A stretch of 60,232 bases of DNA from UBA4720 sp038227135. GTDB taxonomy: Bacteria > Gemmatimonadota > Gemmatimonadetes > Gemmatimonadales > Gemmatimonadaceae. Below the pieces are notes generated by a model. It did not search any database. It saw nothing but the letters and a program-made list of their open reading frames with translations, and was not told the DNA's origin. The stretch spans positions 1-60,232 of the forward strand of contig JBBRQC010000014.1 of NCBI GenBank assembly GCA_038227135.1, read 5' to 3'. Positions 8,291 through 16,774 of this stretch are shown here, in pieces. The translations under genes were made by a program, and so were the position numbers. How positions within the stretch are numbered: the first letter of the stretch is position 1; each line of letters starts with the position of its first letter.

Positions 8291-8328
8291 AAAAAAGCAA
8301 AAGGGTACGGCCGGATGGGGCCGCACCC
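8291..8328 (-). terminator. Rho-independent terminator between the two lipoprotein genes
   Basis: On the minus strand GGGTGCGGCC pairs with GGCCGTACCC across a CCATCC loop (one G-T pair), and the T-rich run TTTTGCTTTTTT follows. It lies just after the stop of the 8336-8986 gene and just before the start of the next lipoprotein gene, so the two are probably transcribed separately or with attenuation. Confidence 0.85.
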
Positions 8329-8335
8329 TAGTTGC

Positions 8336-8986
8336 CTAGTGCCCGCCTCTCCGGGGGAACGTTCCACCGCTATTGACTCGGCCCATGACTCCCCCGCCAA
8401 TCGGGAACGGGATCTGGCGGTTGACCGAAGTGCGGTTGCCACCACGTCCGTCAGTGCGCGGATCGCAGGTATCGCCATCGCCACCCATTACGACTCCGCC
8501 ACGAATCACAGCGCCCAGAATCGCTCCGATCACGGCGCCCGCGGACGAGCCGCGACTCACGCGACCGTCGTCACCACCAGACGACGGACCGCTTGGATAG
8601 GATACCGCGACCGGCTGTGGGCGCGGTGACACCGGTGTCGGATCGGTGGCGACCGGTTCCGGCGCTACCGACTGAGGCTCGGTCTGAGCAACTGTTGCCG
8701 GAGCTGTGGTCTTCACGACCTGTGGCGGGGCCTTGGGCGCTGCCTTGTGATGCCTGACGCGCGTCGAAGGAGCTGCCTGGCGTGGCGCTGGAGCAGTACG
8801 CTCAATGGCCGAGATCACCTGCTGGCCCGCATTGGGGGAGCTGTTGGCGAGGTCGATCCCGTCAGACGACGAGGCAAGCGCCAGGTCGTTCTTGAGATCG
8901 TCGTTCATCGCCACCTTCTTGTCGCTGCCGCAAGCGGCCAGAAGCACGGTACCAGCTCCTGCAAGCAACAGATAACTCTTCCGCAT
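8336..8986 (-). CDS. Glycine-rich lipoprotein
   Basis: A 216-residue lipoprotein with a clear lipobox (LLAAC, Cys19). After the anchor comes an acidic segment (NDDLKNDLALASSSDG) similar to that of the neighbouring lipoprotein (AHDLTLAN). Next is a long Ala/Pro/Val-rich low-complexity linker, one glycine-rich hydrophobic stretch (GAVIGAILGAVIRGGVV) and an Arg/Gly-rich tail. The shared layout suggests an old duplication. Both may act in the envelope, perhaps as surface or periplasmic spacer proteins; no enzymatic motif is visible. Confidence 0.7.
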   Translation of the reverse strand: MRKSYLLLAGAGTVLLAACGSDKKVAMNDDLKNDLALASSSDGIDLANSSPNAGQQVISAIERTAPAPRQAAPSTRVRHHKAAPKAPPQVVKTTAPATVAQTEPQSVAPEPVATDPTPVSPRPQPVAVSYPSGPSSGGDDGRVSRGSSAGAVIGAILGAVIRGGVVMGGDGDTCDPRTDGRGGNRTSVNRQIPFPIGGGVMGRVNSGGTFPRRGGH

Positions 8987-9210
8987 AAAAAACTCCTTCC
9001 CGATGACCGGGAAATGACTGCTGTGCGACGTTCATCCGCCGGGCATCAGACCTCCGGCGGCATCTATAGAGGCAACGGCCGCGCCGGACGTTTTCCCTAT
9101 GAAACGAGGCTTAACGCAGTGTTCCTTTGCACCGTGTCCCCAGCGAGAGACAGGGGTTGTCTCCATTAAGAGACGGCGCGGTCTGTCGTATCCCACGATA
9201 CCTTTCGCTC

Positions 9211-9768
9211 ATGAGCGGTTTTTCACCACCCTACCGGCCGCGCTTTTTCGGTCCGTTTGCGTGCCTCGGAATCATCGGCGCGATGGTCGTCCTGTTCGCC
9301 TGCGGGCCACAGTCGGCCTCGGACCTGTCCGCCGCCGAGAAAAAGGCGATTGCGGACAGTCTCAAGCACCTCGTCGCCAACACCTACGATCTGTCCAAGC
9401 CCGATCCGGTGAATCGGCTCATGAGCCTCTACCCGGCCGAAGGTCGGGTGATTTCGGCAAGCGGCGGAGTGACTACGACGACGCGGCCGCAGCTACAGCA
9501 GGCTATCCAGGCGTTTTGGACCTACGTAGGCCAGAACATGCGGCAGCCACGCTGGGAATGGACCTCGATGACGGTCGACGTGCTTGCACCGGACGCCGCT
9601 GTGATGACGAGCACGTATCGAATCCCGCACCTTACGCCGATGGGGATGAATCACGTCATCGGCGGGGCGTGGACGGCGGTGTTCCAGAAACGCGGCGGAA
9701 AATGGGTGATCATTCAGGAACACCTGTCGGATGTTCAGAACAACCCGAACCTCCAGACCAGCCCGTGA
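9211..9768 (+). CDS. SnoaL/NTF2-like domain lipoprotein
   Basis: A 185-residue predicted exported protein. The N-terminus has a basic region, a hydrophobic stretch (ACLGIIGAMVVLFAC) and a lipobox-like Cys, followed by an NTF2-like fold seen in DUF4440/SnoaL proteins: KAIADSLKHLVANTYDLSKPDPVNRLMSLYP, then VDVLAPDAAVMTSTYRI and GGKWVIIQEHLSD. Such domains bind small ligands or act as uncharacterised enzymes. ATG 9211 is chosen because the frame upstream (to 9127) has no signal character. It is convergent with the small gene at 9772. Confidence 0.75.
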   Translation: MSGFSPPYRPRFFGPFACLGIIGAMVVLFACGPQSASDLSAAEKKAIADSLKHLVANTYDLSKPDPVNRLMSLYPAEGRVISASGGVTTTTRPQLQQAIQAFWTYVGQNMRQPRWEWTSMTVDVLAPDAAVMTSTYRIPHLTPMGMNHVIGGAWTAVFQKRGGKWVIIQEHLSDVQNNPNLQTSP

Positions 9769-9771
9769 TGA

Positions 9772-9987
9772 CTACTCCTCCGAATCTCCGCCCGTTGCGT
9801 TGACCGACGATTTGAGCTGCTGACCCATCTCGGCCTCGCCGCTTATGATCGCCCGCCAGGTCATCTCAGGACCTCTGCGAAAGCCTTTCTGCGTCACTTT
9901 AACGCCTTCAGGAGAAATCGCGACCATGTAGGCCTTGCCGTCGATCGTGATTTCGCGCTTCAGGGTTTTCTCGAGTTTTGTCGCCAT
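9772..9987 (-). CDS. Small hypothetical protein
   Basis: A 71-residue soluble protein. ATG 9987 is strongly supported by a CGGAGGGGG ribosome site about 2-9 nt upstream; the open frame continues to 10173 but overlaps the divergent FHA gene. The sequence (KREITIDGKAYMVAISPEGVKVTQKG...) looks like a small beta-rich fold and ends in an acidic tail. Similar short proteins with a pattern TIDGKAYTVTISPEGLKLT are common but uncharacterised. It is convergent with the SnoaL-like gene, with only 3 nt between stops. Confidence 0.65.
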   Translation of the reverse strand: MATKLEKTLKREITIDGKAYMVAISPEGVKVTQKGFRRGPEMTWRAIISGEAEMGQQLKSSVNATGGDSEE

Positions 9988-10123
9988 GCCCCCTCCGGGG
10001 AGTTGAATTGTGGTTCGCGATAAAATACTCCGAGACGGCCCGACCTTCGAGTCCCACCGTCCCGCTAGGCGCTTAATGTAGCCTGCCAGAGCCCTCGCTC
10101 GTCTATACCTCGACGGAGATTCT

Positions 10124-10636
10124 ATGGCTTTTATGGCCTTACAAGCCCCGGGCGACGACAGCGCCCACCTCATTTACGAGTTCGAGCGACGCGCCTATCC
10201 AGTCAGGAATTCACTTCTGACGATCGGACGCGATGCCGCAAGCCATATTCTGATTCGCGAGCCCGCCGTGTCACGCAACCACGCTGAGCTGAGATCGGAG
10301 GATGGCAAATTCGTTCTGCACCCGTGTGGCGTTAATCCAACCACCGTGAACGGAACGACGCTCGCAGAGCCACGATCCCTCGTCGAAGGCGACAGGGTAG
10401 AAGTCGGCTCGGCCATCCTCACCTTCACGACCAAGCGTCTTCCGCTGGGCGTCGCGGTGATCGAGCCAGCCGGCGCGAGCAAACGCGAGAAGGACATCGA
10501 TACCCGCCGCAACACCATCAAGCATCCCATTCTAGCGGGTGATCTCGATCCCGATTCTCCGAGACGGGTCCCGACGAACGTGATCATCATGGCGGTGATG
10601 GTGATCGTCGTGGTGCTGTACCTGCTCGGCAGGTAG
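10124..10636 (+). CDS. FHA-domain protein with C-terminal membrane anchor
   Basis: A 170-residue protein. An FHA phosphothreonine-binding domain occupies residues 15-105: GR at 35-36, SRNHAEL at 50-56 and the NPTTVNG stretch are the canonical contacts. A linker follows, and the protein ends in a transmembrane helix (VIIMAVMVIVVVLYLLG). It therefore displays a phosphopeptide-binding domain at the inner face of the cytoplasmic membrane, probably as an adaptor for Ser/Thr-kinase signalling. No kinase gene is in the window. A second ATG lies three codons in. Confidence 0.85.
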   Translation: MAFMALQAPGDDSAHLIYEFERRAYPVRNSLLTIGRDAASHILIREPAVSRNHAELRSEDGKFVLHPCGVNPTTVNGTTLAEPRSLVEGDRVEVGSAILTFTTKRLPLGVAVIEPAGASKREKDIDTRRNTIKHPILAGDLDPDSPRRVPTNVIIMAVMVIVVVLYLLGR

Positions 10637-10661
10637 ACGCGGCGCTCGACTCGCGCTGCGA

Positions 10662-12074
10662 CTAGGCCCCGGAATCCGCGAAACGGGAGAGGACCATTCT
10701 CTCCAGGTGCTGCTTCACCGGCTGTAGCTCGATAGTCTCCAGAACATCGGCAGCGAAAGCGTAGGTCAACAGCATGCGCGCCGTCTCGCGACCGATTCCG
10801 CGGCTGTTCAGATAGAACATCGCGATTTCGTCGAGTCGTCCGACCGTCGCGCCGTGCGTGCACTTCACATCATCTGCGAAGATCTCGAGCTGAGGCTTCG
10901 TATCCACCCTGGCGTTCGGCGACAGCAGGAGATTGTTGTTGCTCTGCTTGCCGTCGGTCTTCTGAGCTTCCGGGTGCACGTACACCTTGCCGTTGAACAC
11001 GGCGTGTGACCGGCCGTCGAGGACGCCCTTGTAGATCTCGTGGCTCGGACAATTGGGCGCGATGTGCTCAATGCTCGTCTGATTGTCGAGGTGCTGGGCG
11101 CCGTCGGTGAGGTAAAGTCCGTTCAAGGTGCAGGTCGCGGCAGCTCCGTCGAGCGAAGTGTAGATGTTGGTCCTCGCCAGTGACCCGCCGACCGCGAACG
11201 AAAACGAATGCAGCTGGCTGTCGCGCTCCTGCCGAATTTGCGTCGTGCCGACGTGGAATGCTTTCTCGCTTTCGCGCTGAATCTTGTAGTGATCGAGGCG
11301 CGCGCCTTCCCCCAGCGCGATCTCCGTGACCGCGTTGGTGAAATAGCAGCTGTCACGGATCGAGACGTAGCTCTCGATTATCGTCGCTCGGGAATTCGGC
11401 GCGGCGACTATCAGATTGCGGGGATGCGAGGCCGCTTCGCCCTCGCCTTCCGCCACGAATATCAGATGAATCGGCCGGTCGACAACCGCGTCGGACTGCA
11501 GCTCCACGAACGCGCCGTCGCGAATGAATGCCGTGTTGAGTGCAGTAAAAGCGTGACCGTTGAACTCCGCGATCTTCCCGAGGTGTCGCTCGGGACGGCC
11601 GATTCCCGAGCGAATTGCCTTGGCGAGACTGTTCACCCGAACTTTTTCTCCGAGCCCGGCGTAGGACGACAAATCCGGAGAAAACTCACCATTTACGAAG
11701 ACCAGCGTGTGCCACGCGGGCTGGTCGAATGTGAAACGCTCAAGGTCGGCGCGCGCGACCACTCCCGCCGTGCTCCCTTCCGACGAGATGCCGGCCTCAC
11801 TCGTCATCGCGACGTGAAACAGTCTCTCGGCGATCGGCGCGACATTGGTGAAGTGCCAGTCCTCGTTTTTGGTCGTCGGGAATCCGAGTGCTTCGAAGCG
11901 AGCCATCCCCTGCGCGCGCAGCGACTGAAGCCACTCCGGGGCCTCGGGTTGATGCGCAAAGTTCATCCGGTACGCATCGATCGGAGCAAGCGCGCGCGTG
12001 TTCACGGAATCAGCGCCATTCTTGGCGGCAGAAACGTTGTCACGAGAACCCTTTCTGGTCGCAACGTCGCTCAA
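10662..12074 (-). CDS. sufD: Fe-S cluster assembly protein SufD
   Basis: A 470-residue beta-helix protein that forms the SufBC2D scaffold complex building Fe-S clusters in the cytoplasm. Landmarks are the N-terminal PTTKNEDWHFTNV motif typical of SufD, and the C-terminal block VYVHPEAQKTDGKQSNNNLLLS followed by CTHGATVGRLDEIAMFYLNSRGI. The ATG overlaps the stop of sufC by 4 nt. Gene order in transcription is sufB, sufC, sufD. The downstream neighbour is the convergent FHA gene. Confidence 0.95.
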   Translation of the reverse strand: MSDVATRKGSRDNVSAAKNGADSVNTRALAPIDAYRMNFAHQPEAPEWLQSLRAQGMARFEALGFPTTKNEDWHFTNVAPIAERLFHVAMTSEAGISSEGSTAGVVARADLERFTFDQPAWHTLVFVNGEFSPDLSSYAGLGEKVRVNSLAKAIRSGIGRPERHLGKIAEFNGHAFTALNTAFIRDGAFVELQSDAVVDRPIHLIFVAEGEGEAASHPRNLIVAAPNSRATIIESYVSIRDSCYFTNAVTEIALGEGARLDHYKIQRESEKAFHVGTTQIRQERDSQLHSFSFAVGGSLARTNIYTSLDGAAATCTLNGLYLTDGAQHLDNQTSIEHIAPNCPSHEIYKGVLDGRSHAVFNGKVYVHPEAQKTDGKQSNNNLLLSPNARVDTKPQLEIFADDVKCTHGATVGRLDEIAMFYLNSRGIGRETARMLLTYAFAADVLETIELQPVKQHLERMVLSRFADSGA

Positions 12075-12838
12075 ACCGCTGCTCCGGCACCGGCGTCAAC
12101 GTTCTGTATCCAGTCGTAGCCCTTCTCCTCGAGTTCGAGTGCGAGCTCCTTGCCTCCCGACTTCACGATGCGACCGTTCGCCAGCACGTGCACGAAATCG
12201 GGGACGATGTAATTGAGAAGCCGCTGGTAGTGCGTGACGACGATCGTTGCATTCTCCGGCGAGCGGAGCGTGTTGACTCCCTGCGCGACGATCCGCAGGG
12301 CGTCGATGTCGAGCCCCGAGTCGGTTTCGTCGAGGATCGCCAGCCTCGGCGCGAGAACCGCCATCTGAAAGATCTCGTTACGCTTCTTCTCGCCGCCGGA
12401 AAATCCCTGATTTACCGAGCGTGAGAGCATCGATTCGTCCATGTCGACCAGTTTGAGCTTTTCCTCGACGAGATCGAGAAATTCGAGAGGATCGACTTCT
12501 TCCATTCCCTTCGCTTTGCGGATCTCGTTGTACGCCGAGCGCAGGAAATACGCGTTCGATACGCCGGGAATCTCGACGGGGTACTGGAACGCGAGAAAAA
12601 TTCCGTTCTGCGCCCGCACTTCGGGGGCCAGCTCCAGGAGATCCTGCCCGTTGTAGCTGATGGTTCCCCCGGTCACCTGGTACGATGGATTTCCGGCGAG
12701 CACCTGCGCGAGGGTGGATTTTCCGGACCCGTTGGGTCCCATCACTGCGTGAACTTCGCCCGCATTTACGCGGAGGGAGATGCCTTTGAGAATCTTCCGA
12801 TCGCCGATGCCGGCGTGCAGATCATTTATTTCTAGCAC
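12071..12838 (-). CDS. sufC: Fe-S cluster assembly ATPase SufC
   Basis: A 255-residue ABC-type ATPase that drives shape changes in the SufBCD complex. Walker A is GPNGSGKST at about residues 34-42, the signature is SGGEKKRNE, and Walker B is LAILDETDSGLD with the extra residues typical of SufC. It has no transmembrane partner, as expected for a soluble ABC protein of this family. It is translationally coupled to sufD. Between its start and the sufB stop is a 165-nt spacer with no gene; whether this holds an extra promoter is not visible. Confidence 0.97.
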   Translation of the reverse strand: MLEINDLHAGIGDRKILKGISLRVNAGEVHAVMGPNGSGKSTLAQVLAGNPSYQVTGGTISYNGQDLLELAPEVRAQNGIFLAFQYPVEIPGVSNAYFLRSAYNEIRKAKGMEEVDPLEFLDLVEEKLKLVDMDESMLSRSVNQGFSGGEKKRNEIFQMAVLAPRLAILDETDSGLDIDALRIVAQGVNTLRSPENATIVVTHYQRLLNYIVPDFVHVLANGRIVKSGGKELALELEEKGYDWIQNVDAGAGAAV

Positions 12839-13003
12839 GAAACCAGTGATTGAATGTTGTTTGGACGCCGTATATCGCCTGACTGAAAAGCGTCCAATTT
12901 GCAGTGAAGGGATATCCCGGGGTCCTGGGGCCGGAGCGGAGCCAAGCCCAGGCAGCGCGGATTCTGTCGTTGAGGTTGCGCAAGGCGAATGGGTGTCAGT
13001 GAA

Positions 13004-14440
13004 TCAGCCTACGCTTCCTTCGAGCGTAATGCCGAGGAGCTGCTGCGCTTCGACCGCGAATTCCATCGGCAGCTCCTTGAATACTTCGCGGCAGAACCCG
13101 CTCACGATCATCGACACCGCGTGCTCCGCGCTGACTCCGCGCTGCTTGCAGTAGAAGATCTGATCCTCGCCGATCTTGGACGTCGATGCTTCGTGCTCCA
13201 GCGTAGCAGTGTTGTTCTGCACCTCGATGTACGGGAACGTATGCGCCCCGCACCTGTTGCCGATGAGCATCGAGTCGCACTGCGTGTAGTTGCGCGCTCC
13301 CTCGGCCTTGGGCAGCACCCGAACGAGCCCGCGATAGCTGTTGTTGCCCTCGCCCGCCGAGATCCCCTTCGAAACGATCGTGGACTTCGTGTTCTTGCCG
13401 ATGTGAATCATCTTGGTGCCGGTGTCCGCCTGCTGTTTCTTGTTGACGACCGCCACCGAGTAGAACTCGCCGACTGAGTTGTCGCCCTGAAGGATCACAC
13501 TCGGATACTTCCAGGTGATAGCCGAGCCGGTTTCGACCTGCGTCCACGAGATCTTGGAGTTGACACCCGCGCATTTGCCGCGCTTGGTGACGAAGTTGTA
13601 GATGCCGCCCTTCCCCTCGGCGTCGCCCGCGTACCAGTTCTGCACCGTCGAGTACTTGATCGTCGCATTGTCGAGCGCGATCAGCTCTACGACCGCTGCG
13701 TGGAGCTGGTTCTCGTCGCGCTTGGGCGCGGTGCATCCCTCGAGGTAGCTGACGGAAGCGCCTTCGTCAGCAACGATCAGGGTGCGCTCGAACTGTCCGG
13801 TATTCGCGCTGTTGATGCGGAAATAGGTCGAGAGCTCCATCGGACACTTCACGCCCTTGGGCACGTACGCGAACGACCCGTCGCTGAAGACGGCTGCGTT
13901 GAGCGCCGCGAAGAAATTGTCGCTGTGCGGAACGACGGTGCCGAGGTACTTCTCGACGAGCTCCGGATGGTTCTGAACCGCCTCGCCGAATGAACAAAAG
14001 ATGATTCCGTGTTTGCCGAGCTCTTCTCTCATGGTCGTTCCGACCGAGACGCTGTCGAAGATCGCGTCGACCGCAACGCCGGCGAGGAATTTCTGCTCGG
14101 TGAGCGAAATACCGAGTTTTTCGTAGGTGCGCAGAAGCTCGGGATCGACCTCGTCCAGACTCTGAAGCGGCTTGACGCTCTTCGGCGCCGAGTAGTAGAC
14201 CAGAGAGTTGTAGTCGATAGCGGGGTACTTGACGTTCCCCCAGTGCGGCTCCTTCATCGTGAGCCAGCGGCGATACGCCTTCAGTCGCCATTCCAGCATG
14301 AACTCGGGCTCGTTCTTCTTCGCCGAGATCAGGTGGATGATGCCTTCATTCAGCCCGGCCGGGACGGTATCGGTTTCGACGTCTGTAACGAATCCGTACG
14401 CATACTCACGGTTGACCAGCGCTTCGATTCCCGAGCCCAT
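13004..14440 (-). CDS. sufB: Fe-S cluster assembly protein SufB
   Basis: A 478-residue scaffold protein on which the nascent cluster is assembled. Signature segments include YPAIDYNSLVYYSAPK, VPKGVKCPMELSTYFRIN, EGCTAPKRDENQLHAAVVELIA, FVTKRGKC and KISWTQVETGSAITWKYPSV, plus the C-terminal EHEASTSKIGEDQIFYCKQRG. The ATG at 14440 has a GGAG about 9 nt upstream. It is first in the sufBCD transcript and is divergent from the Rieske/sufS/sufU arm. Confidence 0.97.
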   Translation of the reverse strand: MGSGIEALVNREYAYGFVTDVETDTVPAGLNEGIIHLISAKKNEPEFMLEWRLKAYRRWLTMKEPHWGNVKYPAIDYNSLVYYSAPKSVKPLQSLDEVDPELLRTYEKLGISLTEQKFLAGVAVDAIFDSVSVGTTMREELGKHGIIFCSFGEAVQNHPELVEKYLGTVVPHSDNFFAALNAAVFSDGSFAYVPKGVKCPMELSTYFRINSANTGQFERTLIVADEGASVSYLEGCTAPKRDENQLHAAVVELIALDNATIKYSTVQNWYAGDAEGKGGIYNFVTKRGKCAGVNSKISWTQVETGSAITWKYPSVILQGDNSVGEFYSVAVVNKKQQADTGTKMIHIGKNTKSTIVSKGISAGEGNNSYRGLVRVLPKAEGARNYTQCDSMLIGNRCGAHTFPYIEVQNNTATLEHEASTSKIGEDQIFYCKQRGVSAEHAVSMIVSGFCREVFKELPMEFAVEAQQLLGITLEGSVG

Positions 14441-14473
14441 TCCTACTCCTTGGCGTTTCTATACTTCCCTTCG

Positions 14474-14517
14474 TAGATTCAATCTAAAGTAATCCTGTCG
14501 GGATAGTCAAGCTGACT
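14474..14517 (-). promoter_or_regulatory. Candidate sufB promoter with overlapping palindrome
   Basis: On the minus strand a TTGACT (14510-14505) and a TAGATT (14486-14481) are spaced by 18 nt and look like a sigma-70 promoter for sufB, whose ATG is at 14440. The -35 box overlaps the palindrome AGTCAAGCTGACT (14505-14517, arms AGTCA/TGACT). That position would suit a repressor such as an Rrf2-family IscR or SufR-type protein. No such regulator is encoded in the window, and the site match is by eye only. Confidence 0.35.
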
Positions 14518-14564
14518 CGGACAAGACTTATGTTCTTGTGTCGTCAGCACTTACGTGACTGAAG

Positions 14565-14972
14565 ATGTGCGCAGCGAGCAGGCTTCCATTCATTGGATCA
14601 GATCAGGATTCGTCGTTCGAGGCCGTCGCTTCGCTGGCCGAGCTTGCGGACGGGACGGTACTGCAACGCGTGCGATCCACTGGCGACGCCGTCTGCCTGG
14701 TACGCCAGAACGGTGAGATCTCTGCTTTGAGCGATATCTGCACCCACCAGCATTTTTCGATGTCGCAGGGCGACCTCCTCGAGGATGGGACGCTGCAGTG
14801 CGCGTGGCATGGCGCCAGGTACGACTGCAGAACCGGAGAGGTGAGGCAGGTACCCGCCACCAGCCCGCTACCTGTGTTCGAGGTCCGGCTGGACGGAGAC
14901 AGAATTCTGGTTGGTCCACGCTGTCAGCGGATCGATGGCAGGTACGAAAAGTCGACCGTGCGGGTGCCATGA
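14565..14972 (+). CDS. Rieske [2Fe-2S] ferredoxin of the SUF locus
   Basis: A 135-residue protein with one Rieske domain. The two ligand boxes are CTHQH and CAWHG, giving two Cys and two His for a [2Fe-2S] cluster. The N-terminal 18 residues look like a leader-free extension. Rieske ferredoxins of this size often sit in suf operons of Actinobacteria and other phyla and are annotated as oxygenase ferredoxin subunits, though no oxygenase is here. Its stop overlaps the sufS start (ATGA at 14969-14972), so it is cotranslated with the desulfurase. It probably delivers electrons for cluster assembly. Confidence 0.88.
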   Translation: MCAASRLPFIGSDQDSSFEAVASLAELADGTVLQRVRSTGDAVCLVRQNGEISALSDICTHQHFSMSQGDLLEDGTLQCAWHGARYDCRTGEVRQVPATSPLPVFEVRLDGDRILVGPRCQRIDGRYEKSTVRVP

Positions 14973-16219
14973 CGCCCCGCCCTAATTCGGAGCTTCACTC
15001 GGACCTGAGGCTTCGGCCGGATTTTCCACTTCTGGTGAATAGTCCGGGCCTTCACTACCTCGACTCAGCCGCAACATCCCAGAAGCCGAAGGCCGTTCTA
15101 GATGCGTTGCGCGATTTCTACGAGACGTCGAACGCGAACCCGCATCGCGGAGCTTACTCGCTTTCGGTGCGAGCGACCGAGTGCTATCACGATGCGCGGA
15201 TCCGGATAGCCAGGTTCCTCGGTGTGAGCGATCCCGACTGTCTCATTTTCACGCGCGGCACTACAGAGAGCCTGAATCTCGTCGCCGGATCATGGGGTGA
15301 AGCGAACGTCTCGCGCGGGGACGAGATCGTAGTGACCGCGCTCGACCATCACGCGAATTTCGTCCCGTGGCAGGTGCTTGCCACGAAGAAGGGCGCGAAG
15401 TTCAAAGTCTGCGAGCTGACGCCCGACGGCCGGATCGATCTGGAGTTTCTGTCAACCTTGCTCAACGGGCGCACGAAAGTCGTCGCATTCAATCACGTAT
15501 CGAACGCACTGGGGACGATCAATCCGATAGCGGATATCGTGCGGCTGGCGCGTGAGAAAACCGGCGCGATCATCGTTTGCGATGGCGCCCAGAGTGCTCC
15601 TCATTTTCCCGTCGCGTTCGACTCGCTCGGCGTCGATTTTTACGCGTTCAGCGGACACAAGATGCTCGGGCCAATGGGCATCGGCGGACTGGTCGGAAAG
15701 CGCGAGCTCCTCGAGGAGATGCAGCCATATCAGACCGGCGGCGACATGATCGAGTTCGTATTAGATGACCGCACGACCTGGAACGTGCTGCCCCACAAAT
15801 TCGAGGCTGGTACCCCCAACGCCGCCAACGCGGTTGGCTTGGCCGCGGCTGTCGAATATCTCGACCAGATCGGAATGGATCGCGTGCGTTCGCACGAGCG
15901 CGCGCTGATGTCGGTTGCGCAGACGCGGCTCTCCGCGATCGAAGGACTCCGCATCTACGGACCTCCGGCGGGAGAGCGCAGCGGCGTAGTGAGCTTCACG
16001 ATGGCCGATGTGCATCCACACGATCTGGCGACGATTCTCGATGGCGAGGGTGTCTGCATCCGCGCAGGGCACCACTGCGCGCAGCCGTTGATGCGTCGGC
16101 TCGACGTGGCCGCGACCGCGCGCGCCTCCTTTTACGTGTACAACGACGAGAGCGACATCGAGGCGCTCGTCACCGGGATAATGAAGGCGCGCGAGATCTT
16201 CGGCTATGTGCCGGCTTAA
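14969..16219 (+). CDS. sufS: Cysteine desulfurase SufS
   Basis: A 416-residue PLP enzyme that takes sulfur from L-cysteine and passes it as persulfide to SufU. The PLP lysine is Lys231 in FSGHKMLGP, with ALDHHANFVPWQ upstream, and the catalytic Cys370 lies in RAGHHCAQPLM, the group II (SufS) arrangement. Start chosen at ATG 14969, which overlaps the Rieske stop; the longer open frame upstream is a different gene's sequence. It is followed 23 nt later by sufU. Confidence 0.96.
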   Translation: MTPRPNSELHSDLRLRPDFPLLVNSPGLHYLDSAATSQKPKAVLDALRDFYETSNANPHRGAYSLSVRATECYHDARIRIARFLGVSDPDCLIFTRGTTESLNLVAGSWGEANVSRGDEIVVTALDHHANFVPWQVLATKKGAKFKVCELTPDGRIDLEFLSTLLNGRTKVVAFNHVSNALGTINPIADIVRLAREKTGAIIVCDGAQSAPHFPVAFDSLGVDFYAFSGHKMLGPMGIGGLVGKRELLEEMQPYQTGGDMIEFVLDDRTTWNVLPHKFEAGTPNAANAVGLAAAVEYLDQIGMDRVRSHERALMSVAQTRLSAIEGLRIYGPPAGERSGVVSFTMADVHPHDLATILDGEGVCIRAGHHCAQPLMRRLDVAATARASFYVYNDESDIEALVTGIMKAREIFGYVPA

Positions 16220-16242
16220 CCGACATCGACCTGCGGAGCGAC

Positions 16243-16698
16243 ATGTCCCCGCCTAAGACCTCGGCCGAAATCGGTGCCTTGTACCAGGAAATGATTCTCG
16301 ATCACTACCGCCGCCCGCGCAACAAGGGCGCGCTCGACAATGCAGACGCGACGGTGGAGATGAAGAATCCGTTGTGTGGTGACGAGATCACTTTGCAGGT
16401 AGCCTTCGAGGGCAACAGTGTCTGCGATCTCAGATTTTCCGGCCGTGGCTGCTCGATCTCACAGGCGTCGGCGTCGATGATGACGCAGCTGGTGAAGGGG
16501 AAGACCACTGAGGAGATCGACGCGATCAGGAAGCAGTTCCGGGATCTGATGCTCGGCAATGCTTCTGCCGCGGACGACGCTCAGCTCGGCTCACTCCGCG
16601 CTCTTTCGGGCGTGGCGAGATTTCCTGCCCGTGTGAAATGCGCGCTGCTGGCGTGGTACGCGCTCGAAAACGCGCTGGCGGAGAGAGCGTCGGGATAG
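16243..16698 (+). CDS. sufU: Sulfur-transfer protein SufU
   Basis: A 151-residue zinc-dependent sulfurtransferase that accepts persulfide sulfur from SufS. The zinc and acceptor ligands are visible: Cys45 and Asp47 in LCGDE, Cys70 in SGRGCSIS and Cys133 in VKCALLAW. The insertion between the second and third ligand separates SufU from IscU. This assigns the locus to the SufU type found in Gram-positives and several environmental phyla, with no SufE gene nearby. Confidence 0.94.
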   Translation: MSPPKTSAEIGALYQEMILDHYRRPRNKGALDNADATVEMKNPLCGDEITLQVAFEGNSVCDLRFSGRGCSISQASASMMTQLVKGKTTEEIDAIRKQFRDLMLGNASAADDAQLGSLRALSGVARFPARVKCALLAWYALENALAERASG

Positions 16699-16774
16699 GC
16701 AGCGGCCAGCGGCGTCACAAATCGCCCGCCCTCCTCACTCGCATTTTGTCGGATTCGCTCGCAACTTAGCCGGC

